A stretch of 64,000 bases of DNA from Martelella sp. AD-3 (GTDB taxonomy: Bacteria > Pseudomonadota > Alphaproteobacteria > Rhizobiales > Rhizobiaceae), in assembly GCF_001578105.1 (NCBI RefSeq), contig NZ_CP014275.1:2170001-2234000 (forward strand), written 5' to 3'. Under the pieces are notes generated by a model, which had not been told where the DNA came from, did no database searches, and saw only the letters and a program-made list of their open reading frames with translations. The position numbers and the translations under genes are program-made. Within the stretch, counting starts at the first letter, position 1; each line of letters opens with the position of its first letter. This document shows positions 57,898 through 64,000 of the stretch, piece after piece.

Positions 57898-58081
57898 AGT
57901 CAGTGCTCCGGTGTTTCGGGAATGCGCGTCGCAGTTTTGCCGTCAGGTTGTAGCAAAGGAAATCTACCCCTTGTTAACGCAACGGGTCGAGAACGGTTGA
58001 CCCCGTCCTCATAACACTTAAAACCACCAAATAGGAAACGTCGTGCTTCATGCATGACGAACGAAACCGGATGACCCGCAT

Positions 58082-58861
58082 TTGCCAAGTTCCAGACCGA
58101 AAAGATGGCTGACAGACTCATCCGGTCGCCTTGGCGACTTGCCGCCGCTCAAGGCGGCGTTCGTCATTCTGTTTGCCCTGTGGTGGCTGATCCTCCTGTT
58201 CTTCTATCTGTTCCCCGGGGTTGACATCGGCGCCTCGCGCTTCTTTTTCAGCCAGACGCATTGCGCCACCAGCACGCCGGCAGACGTGGTGTGCGGCAGT
58301 TTTCCGATCGCCCGCGACGCGGCGCTCGGCCTGCTGCGCGATCTGATCTTCTATCTGCCGATCGTCCTCGGCGTGGGCATTATCATCCGTTTGTTCATGG
58401 CCTGGTCGCACCATGGCGCGACCTATGACGCCCGCCTTGTCAAACGGCTGCTGGCGGGCCTCACCGCCCTCATTCTTGGCCCCGGCATCCTCGTCAATCT
58501 CATCCTCAAGGAGCATTCGCACCGGCCGCGGCCGCGCAACACCGATCTGTTCGGCGGCGATCTGAGCTTCGTGCCGGCCGGTGATTTTTCAGGCGCCTGC
58601 GGCTCGAACTGCTCCTTCATCTCCGGCGAAGCGGCGGGCGCAGGCTGGCTTTTCTGCTATGCCGTTTTTCTCGTGCCGGACCGGTTCAGGCTTCTCGTCT
58701 CGCCGCCGCTGATCGCGCTCGCCCTGGCCTCGCCCGCCATGCGGCTCGCCTATGGCGGCCACTATCTCTCAGACGTCATTCTCGCCTGGCTGGGATCGGT
58801 CGTCGTCTTCACAGGAACACTTTATTTTTTCACCAGAAAGGAAACGGCAAGCATTGCGTGA
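58082..58861 (+). CDS. PAP2-family phosphatase, LpxE/LpxF-like
   Basis: A 259-residue membrane protein with about six helices. PAP2 motif 1 is present (K143, R148-P149 in KEHSHRPRP) and motif 3 as R221, H227 and D231 (RLAYGGHYLSD). Motif 2, usually PSGH, reads I-S-G-E (E183), replacing the histidine. Lipid A or phospholipid phosphatases of this superfamily act at the periplasmic face; adjacency to lptFGD suggests lipid A. The start is a TTG (58082) with no ATG available upstream of the first helix, so it remains uncertain. Confidence 0.72.
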   Translation: MPSSRPKRWLTDSSGRLGDLPPLKAAFVILFALWWLILLFFYLFPGVDIGASRFFFSQTHCATSTPADVVCGSFPIARDAALGLLRDLIFYLPIVLGVGIIIRLFMAWSHHGATYDARLVKRLLAGLTALILGPGILVNLILKEHSHRPRPRNTDLFGGDLSFVPAGDFSGACGSNCSFISGEAAGAGWLFCYAVFLVPDRFRLLVSPPLIALALASPAMRLAYGGHYLSDVILAWLGSVVVFTGTLYFFTRKETASIA

Positions 58862-58895
58862 GCGGATTTCCCGCGCCCGACAGGCCTGAACCTGC

Positions 58896-60062
58896 ATGAA
58901 GATACTGGAACGCTACATTCTGGCCCGCGTGGTCCGCCTGTTCCTGGCAACCCTGTTGCCGGTGCTGGCGATTCTGTGGCTGACGCAGGTGCTCGGCCGA
59001 ATCAACCTCGTGACCGACAGCGGCCAGTCGATCCTCTCCTTCCTGACGCTCGCCACGCTGATATTGCCCACCGTCATCCCGACCGTGCTGCCCTTCGGCC
59101 TTGTCCTCGGCGCCGCCCAGACGCTGACGACGATGAACAATGATTCGGAGCTGGCCGTCATCGACGCCGCGGGCGCCCATCGTTCGATCATCTACCGGCC
59201 GATCCTGATCTTTGCCGTGGTTCTCTGTGCCTTCTCCTTCGTTCTCGACAATTACATCGAGCCGAAGTCGCGCGCCGAAGCGCGAACGCTGATCGCCTCA
59301 GTCTATGCCGACCTGCTGTCCACGGTGATCGAGGAAAAGACCTTCCGCGAAATCGAGGACGGGCTCTACATCCAGATATCGGAACGGCTTTCGGGCCGCG
59401 TGCTCAAGGGACTGTTCGTCGCCGACTACCGCGAAGCTGACAACTCGTACATCTATTATGCCCGCGAAGGCGCGGTCGACGAAAGCGGAAGCCAGCTGAT
59501 CATGAAGAACGGCCAGGTCCAGCGCGAGGACGAGACCGGCAACGTCTCCATCGTCCAGTTCGACTCCTACAGTTTCGACCTGTCGGAACTGACCAGCGAC
59601 CGCAGCCAGGCCTCGCGCAAGGCGACCGACCGCAGCCTGGGATTTCTGCTCAATCCCGATCCCGAAGACCCGGACTACAGGGCCAATCCCGGCGCCTACC
59701 GCGCCGAACTGACGCGGAGACTGACCGACTGGTCGCTGCCGCTGATCTACGCGATCTTCACCATCGTCATCGTCGGCGATGCGCGTTCGCACAGGGAGCG
59801 GCGCATCCCGCCCATGGCGACCGCCTTCGTGCTGACGCTGATTCTGCGGCTCATGTCACAATTTTCGACAAACCGCGCCGAAAGCGAGGCGCTGTTCGTC
59901 CCGATTTCCTATGGCATCGTCATCGTTCTGTTTGCCGCCGGCCTGGTTCTCCTGCTGAAGCCGAGACGGGCCCGCAGGAATGCGAGCCTGCTTGAGCGGG
60001 TCTATGCCGCTTCGAATCGTCTCCTCGGTCGACGCGCCCGCAATGACGGAGGCGCGGCATGA
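58896..60062 (+). CDS. lptF: LPS export ABC transporter permease LptF
   Basis: A 388-residue permease of the LptF/YjgP family: helices near 13-33, 55-85, 103-123 and three more near the C terminus (about 290-355), around a periplasmic beta-jellyroll domain. ILERYILARVVRLFLATL at the start and NDSELAVIDAAGAHRS after helix 3 are characteristic. With LptG and LptB it extracts LPS from the inner membrane. The stop overlaps the lptG start by 4 bp. The ribosome site before ATG 58896 is weak. Confidence 0.94.
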   Translation: MKILERYILARVVRLFLATLLPVLAILWLTQVLGRINLVTDSGQSILSFLTLATLILPTVIPTVLPFGLVLGAAQTLTTMNNDSELAVIDAAGAHRSIIYRPILIFAVVLCAFSFVLDNYIEPKSRAEARTLIASVYADLLSTVIEEKTFREIEDGLYIQISERLSGRVLKGLFVADYREADNSYIYYAREGAVDESGSQLIMKNGQVQREDETGNVSIVQFDSYSFDLSELTSDRSQASRKATDRSLGFLLNPDPEDPDYRANPGAYRAELTRRLTDWSLPLIYAIFTIVIVGDARSHRERRIPPMATAFVLTLILRLMSQFSTNRAESEALFVPISYGIVIVLFAAGLVLLLKPRRARRNASLLERVYAASNRLLGRRARNDGGAA

Positions 60063-61129
60063 TCTTCTCCGTTCTCGGTCGCTATTTCTTCACGCGCTAT
60101 CTGATAACGGTCGGCTGGTTCTTTTTCGGCGTGATCTCGATCATCTACCTGATCGACTTTTCCGAGGTCATCGGCAACATCTCTGTCGAGGCCGGCCAGG
60201 GCACGACGGACGCGATGCTGATCACGGCGCTGCGCCTGCCCTATATCCTGCAGCAGACGGTCCCCTTCATCGCGCTGTTTTCCGCCATGGTTGCCCTGAT
60301 CGCGCTCAACCGTCGCAACGAACTGGTCGTCACCCGCTCCGCCGGCATTTCCGTGTGGCAGTTCATCATGCCCTTCGTCATCGGCGCGGCGCTGCTCGGC
60401 GCGGCAAGCGTCGTTGCGCTCAATCCGCTTGCCTCCTGGACCCAGAAAAAGGCGCTCGGGCTCGAGGCGATCGGCCATGGCCAGGACCAGACCGTGCCCT
60501 GGCTGCGGCAGCTGACCGACGGTCAGGATACGATTATCGGCGGCCGCGGCATCGCCGAGAGCGGAACCGAACTCCTGCAGGCCGTGGTGATCTACTTCGA
60601 TGATCAGGGCGCGCTCTTCAAACGCCAGGACGCCGAAAGGGCCGTGCTCAGCAATGGCTGGTGGACGCTTTACGACGTGACCGAAACCGAGGTCGGCGAA
60701 TTATCCACACATCGGGACGAGGTCCGCGTCAAAACCAATCTCGACGAGCAGTTCGTCCAGCAGAACCTCGTCCAGCCAGACCTTGTGAGCATTTTTGCAC
60801 TGCCGAGACAAATTGACCTCGCCCGCCAGTTCGGAATTTCGTCAAAAGCTTTGGAAACGCAGTATAACTATTTGTTATCCCTACCTTTCCTTTTGGTGGC
60901 GATGACCCTTATCGCAGCCACGGTCTGCCTTAAGTTTTCGCGCTTCGCGCAGTCTCCGGCCGTTATTTTGGGTGGAATCCTGTCCGGCTTTCTGCTTTAT
61001 GTGACGAGTGTTCTTGTAAAGGCGTTTGGCAGCAGCGGAGTTTTGTCGCCGCTTCTTGCGGCCTGGATTCCGGTGGTCGTGGCGATGGCTTTGGGTCTGA
61101 CGATATTACTGCATCAGGAGGACGGTTAG
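60059..61129 (+). CDS. lptG: LPS export ABC transporter permease LptG
   Basis: A 356-residue partner of LptF with the same six-helix plus jellyroll plan: LGRYFFTRYLITVGWFFFGV at the N terminus and NRRNELVVTRSAGISVWQF, the coupling region, near residue 83. The start ATG overlaps the lptF stop (ATGA) and the stop overlaps the lptD GTG, so lptF, lptG and lptD are translationally coupled. The last third is somewhat less GC-rich than its neighbours. Confidence 0.94.
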   Translation: MIFSVLGRYFFTRYLITVGWFFFGVISIIYLIDFSEVIGNISVEAGQGTTDAMLITALRLPYILQQTVPFIALFSAMVALIALNRRNELVVTRSAGISVWQFIMPFVIGAALLGAASVVALNPLASWTQKKALGLEAIGHGQDQTVPWLRQLTDGQDTIIGGRGIAESGTELLQAVVIYFDDQGALFKRQDAERAVLSNGWWTLYDVTETEVGELSTHRDEVRVKTNLDEQFVQQNLVQPDLVSIFALPRQIDLARQFGISSKALETQYNYLLSLPFLLVAMTLIAATVCLKFSRFAQSPAVILGGILSGFLLYVTSVLVKAFGSSGVLSPLLAAWIPVVVAMALGLTILLHQEDG

Positions 61130-63474
61130 TGTCCCGGCGAGTTACGAGTAAATTGGGCCTTGCCGGGCTTCTGGCGCTTGCCAGCGCGCTGACTCCGGTC
61201 AGCCTGCTGGCACAGACGGCAGCCTCCCCGAGCATTGAGGAAGACTACGGTATTTCGGTCCCTGACGATGATTCGGGGCCGATGCTGCTGACGGCCAACG
61301 AACTCGTCTACAATCACGACACCCAGATGGTTTCCGCCGTCGGCGGCGTGCAGATATATTACGCCGGCTATCGCATGGTCGCCAACAGGGTGGAATATGA
61401 CCAGAAGGCCGGCCGGATGATGGCCTATGACGGGATCGAGGTGATCGACCCCGACGGCAACCGCCTGAGGGCCGAAAAACTCGACGTCACCGACGACTTC
61501 GCCAACGGCTTTCTCGACGCCATCAGCGTCCGCACGCCCGAAGACATCGCCATAGCCGGCGAGCGGGCCGAACGCATCGACGGCACAAAGATGGTGCTCG
61601 AGAACGGCGTCTACACGGCCTGCATTCCCTGTGCCGAAAACCCGGAGAAGCCGCCCTTCTGGCAGATCCGCGCCCAACGCGTCATTCAGGACGGCGAGAC
61701 CCGCACGGTCAGGCTCGAAAGCCCCCGATTCCAGCTCCTCGGCCATACGATCGCGGTCCTGCCGTCGATCACGGTTCCCGATCCGAGCGTGAAGCGCAAG
61801 CGCGGTTTCCTTTTCCCCTCAATGAGCATTGGCGAGAATCTCGGCGTCGGGTTTTCCCTGCCCTATTACATTCCGATCTCGCCCAGTTCCGATGTGACAT
61901 TCACCGGAACGGGCTATACCGAACAGGGTTTCCTGCTCGAGGCGGAATACCGCAAGCGTTATCGCAACGGCCAGCACACGCTGCGTTTCGCCGGCATCGA
62001 CCAGATGGGCAGCGACCAGTTTACCGGCGGCACGACCGATGCCGAGGTGAACGGGCGCGCCATGATCGCCTCCACCGGCCAGTTCCAGATCAATCCGCGC
62101 TGGGTGTTCGGCTGGGACGCGATGGTCCAGAGCGACAACAATTTCGCCCGCACCTATTCCATCGACGGCCATGACGACAAGATCTTCAACAACCAGGTCT
62201 ATCTTGAGGGACTTGGCAAACGCAGTTCGGTTTCGATCAAGAGCAATTATTTCGACGTCCAGGACGCCGACAGCGAGGATGCCGCCGAAAGCAAGCAGGC
62301 GATCGTGGTGCCGGTCATCGATTATGACTATATCGCGCCCGAGCCTGTTTTCGGCGGCCAGTTGTCGGTCACCAACAATCTGACCAATATCGTGCGCCGC
62401 AAGAACGACGTCGTGCCGACAAGCGTCAATGACCGTTTCCTCGGGCTGAAGGGAAACAGCACGCGCCTGACGAGCGAGGTCGAATGGGAGCGGACGTTTA
62501 CCACAGACGGCGGCCTGCAGCTCAGCCCGCTGCTTGCCGCCCGCGCCGACGGTTACCTGCTGAATGTCGATGATCCGAACCGGATCAACAACGGCGCCTA
62601 TACCTATGCCGGCAATTTCGTCGATCAGGACGCCGCCGCCCGCGCCATGGTCACCGCCGGCCTGGAGATGAACTATCCGATCCTGATGACCAACAGCTTC
62701 AGCTCGCACATCATCGAGCCGATCGGCCAGGTTTTTATCCGTCCGGACGAGCAATATGCGGGCGGCCTGCCGAACGAGGACGCGCAGAGCTTCGTCTTCG
62801 ATGCGCTGACCCTGTTCGAACGCGACAAATTCTCGGGATATGACCGGGTCGAGGGCGGCACGCGCGCCAATATCGGCTTGCGCTACCGCGGCGTCTACGA
62901 TTCAGGCGTGCTGGTCAACGGACTTTTCGGCCAGTCGTTCCAGCTCGCGGGCAAGAACTCCTTCGCCTCCCCCGACCTGGCGGGCGTCGGCATCGATTCC
63001 GGTCTGGAATCGAAACGCTCCGATTATGTCGGCGCAGCCTCGGTTTCCTTCCCCTTCGGCATTTCGCTCACGGGCGGCGCGCGCTTCGATGAGGAAGACT
63101 TCACGTTGCAGCGGACGGATTTCGGCGTCGGCTACACGTCGCGCTGGTTCGACACGGCGCTCGACTACACCAATATTCTCGCCCAGCCGGGCTACGCCTA
63201 CAATGAGCGCAACAGCGAGATCAAATCGACAAGCACCATCCGCCTCAACGACAATTGGGGCGTCTCCGGCTCGCTTACCTATGACCTGGCCAACAATGTC
63301 CTGACCAATCGCTGGGTCGGCCTGACCTATGAAGACATCTGCACGATCTTCTCGATCACCTATAAGGAAGACTGGGACAACAACAATCGCGCGGCCGTCG
63401 ACTGGACGATCGGCGCGCGTCTGACCTTCCGCACGCTCGGCGACATCGTCATCGGCAGCGACTCCTTCAATTGA
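61129..63474 (+). CDS. lptD: LPS assembly outer-membrane protein LptD
   Basis: A 781-residue outer-membrane beta-barrel that inserts LPS into the outer leaflet with LptE. A signal peptide covers about residues 1-25 (ALTPVSLLAQ). The OstA/jellyroll domain follows (LLTANELVYNHDTQMVSAVG), then the C-terminal barrel, ending GARLTFRTLGDIVIGSDSFN. Three cysteines are seen, two in CIPC near 167 and one near 742, against four in E. coli. GTG 61129 follows GGAGG and shares a base with the lptG stop. Confidence 0.94.
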   Translation: MSRRVTSKLGLAGLLALASALTPVSLLAQTAASPSIEEDYGISVPDDDSGPMLLTANELVYNHDTQMVSAVGGVQIYYAGYRMVANRVEYDQKAGRMMAYDGIEVIDPDGNRLRAEKLDVTDDFANGFLDAISVRTPEDIAIAGERAERIDGTKMVLENGVYTACIPCAENPEKPPFWQIRAQRVIQDGETRTVRLESPRFQLLGHTIAVLPSITVPDPSVKRKRGFLFPSMSIGENLGVGFSLPYYIPISPSSDVTFTGTGYTEQGFLLEAEYRKRYRNGQHTLRFAGIDQMGSDQFTGGTTDAEVNGRAMIASTGQFQINPRWVFGWDAMVQSDNNFARTYSIDGHDDKIFNNQVYLEGLGKRSSVSIKSNYFDVQDADSEDAAESKQAIVVPVIDYDYIAPEPVFGGQLSVTNNLTNIVRRKNDVVPTSVNDRFLGLKGNSTRLTSEVEWERTFTTDGGLQLSPLLAARADGYLLNVDDPNRINNGAYTYAGNFVDQDAAARAMVTAGLEMNYPILMTNSFSSHIIEPIGQVFIRPDEQYAGGLPNEDAQSFVFDALTLFERDKFSGYDRVEGGTRANIGLRYRGVYDSGVLVNGLFGQSFQLAGKNSFASPDLAGVGIDSGLESKRSDYVGAASVSFPFGISLTGGARFDEEDFTLQRTDFGVGYTSRWFDTALDYTNILAQPGYAYNERNSEIKSTSTIRLNDNWGVSGSLTYDLANNVLTNRWVGLTYEDICTIFSITYKEDWDNNNRAAVDWTIGARLTFRTLGDIVIGSDSFN

Positions 63475-63732
63475 GCCGATAAGCCTCTCCGATCCGATCA
63501 ATGCCTTGCTTTTGCCCCTAAAATGGACAAAACATTGCCATCGGGAGATGGGCATGGATCGCGAAATTACATGTCCACGAATGAAACAGACAGTTTATGG
63601 CACCACGCCTCGGGAGGGGCGGCAGACCGGCGCTCGGCCCGCAGTCCGGGAAGGCTGCGCCCTGCCGGACAAGGCCGGACAAGGTGTCGCGCCGGGATCT
63701 GACGGCGCACGAGGCTGTTGAAAGGAAAGAAC

Positions 63733-64000
63733 ATGACTGCCGCAAGATTTTCAGTGACCGCCTTTGCCGCCGCCATGATCGCCACGGCAGGCATTGTCAG
63801 CGCCGCGCCGCAACCGGCCTTCGCCAGGACCGTCGACATTGCCGTCATCGTCAACAACGTTCCGATCACCAATGACGATATCGCCAAGCGCCGCAATCTC
63901 CTGCGGCTGATGGGCACCAAGGGCAATCTCAACGAGAAGGCCCGCGAGGCGATGATCGACCAGGCGCTGAAACAGTCGGAGATCGCGCTTCGCAACATGT
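63733..64000 (+). CDS. surA: Periplasmic chaperone SurA, N-terminal part (cut by window edge)
   Basis: The first 89 residues of a SurA-type peptidyl-prolyl isomerase/chaperone. A signal peptide ends near residue 31 (PQPAFA) and the N-terminal SurA domain begins VDIAVIVNNVPITNDDIAKR, continuing in LNEKAREAMIDQALKQSEI. SurA delivers outer-membrane proteins, including LptD, to the BAM complex. The 258-bp gap after lptD shows no gene or clear terminator. ATG 63733 follows AAAGGAAAGAAC. Confidence 0.9.
   Translation, partial: MTAARFSVTAFAAAMIATAGIVSAAPQPAFARTVDIAVIVNNVPITNDDIAKRRNLLRLMGTKGNLNEKAREAMIDQALKQSEIALRNM

Noticed and set aside
63475..63732. A small gene between lptD and surA
   Set aside because: The short frames there have no ribosome site and no conserved character; the tandem GGACAAGG motif near 63670 is too short to mean much.

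Overview
The window is a GC-rich chromosomal stretch from an alphaproteobacterium, most likely a member of the Rhizobiales (Hyphomicrobiales) near the Rhizobium/Hoeflea/Martelella group. This rests on gene order typical of that order: the cysG-DUF2849-cysI-DUF934 sulfite reduction block, the clpP-clpX-lon-hupB series, the pepA-holC pair next to lptF-lptG-lptD-surA, ctaA with DUF2842, and the ArsR/methyltransferase-metF pair. The genus is an inference. The content is almost entirely chromosomal housekeeping. I see no insertion sequence, prophage, CRISPR array, rRNA or tRNA gene.

Layout. 1-4.4 kb (minus strand): siroheme synthesis and assimilatory sulfite reduction, with a ferredoxin-NADP reductase running off the left edge. 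4.6-6.1 kb: a deaminase and mazG. 6.2-9.3 kb: a secreted phytase-like esterase behind a tandem PHO-box-like array, then a DMT-family exporter. 9.8-15.2 kb: hupB, lon, clpX and clpP, all minus strand and separately terminated. 15.4-26.4 kb: a GGDEF protein, metY, small conserved proteins, poxB, ndk, a GST, a DJ-1/PfpI protein, DinB and an ABC-F ATPase. 26.4-31.9 kb: a TPR/glycosyltransferase-like gene after an AT-rich patch, metF with its ArsR-methyltransferase regulator, and a ThrE-like exporter. 32.2-37.0 kb: pstSCAB, without phoU or phoB, followed by a degenerate Fic-like gene. 37.0-40.1 kb: acuI-type reductase and the pseudouridine catabolic pair psuK-psuG. 40.4-46.6 kb: icd, an AcoR-like regulator with an aldehyde dehydrogenase and DUF779, and two tandem GSTs. 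46.7-50.4 kb: metH. 50.7-55.9 kb: an AGE-family isomerase, argC, a DODA-type dioxygenase, ctaA, DUF2842 and a small XRE regulator. 55.9-64.0 kb: holC-pepA, then a PAP2 phosphatase, lptF, lptG, lptD and the start of surA (LPS export and outer-membrane assembly).

How the genes work together. Sulfur and methionine metabolism is the strongest theme: sulfite is reduced to sulfide (cysG, cysI, fpr), sulfide can be fixed by MetY, and MetF and MetH complete the methyl transfer. The most useful observation is a near-identical AT-rich palindrome directly upstream of both the arsR-methyltransferase/metF operon and metH, 21 kb apart, which fits a SahR-like regulator controlling both. Phosphate supply is the second theme: 11-bp-periodic PHO half-sites lie upstream of pstS and upstream of the phytase-like gene. 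I did not find a clearly novel multi-gene defence or mobile system. The less described points are the Fic-like protein lacking the catalytic His beside pst, the PAP2 protein with Glu in place of the motif-2 His beside the lpt genes, the HTH-fused pseudouridine kinase with its own inverted repeat, and the AcoR-like regulator without an AAA+ domain beside a perfect palindrome.
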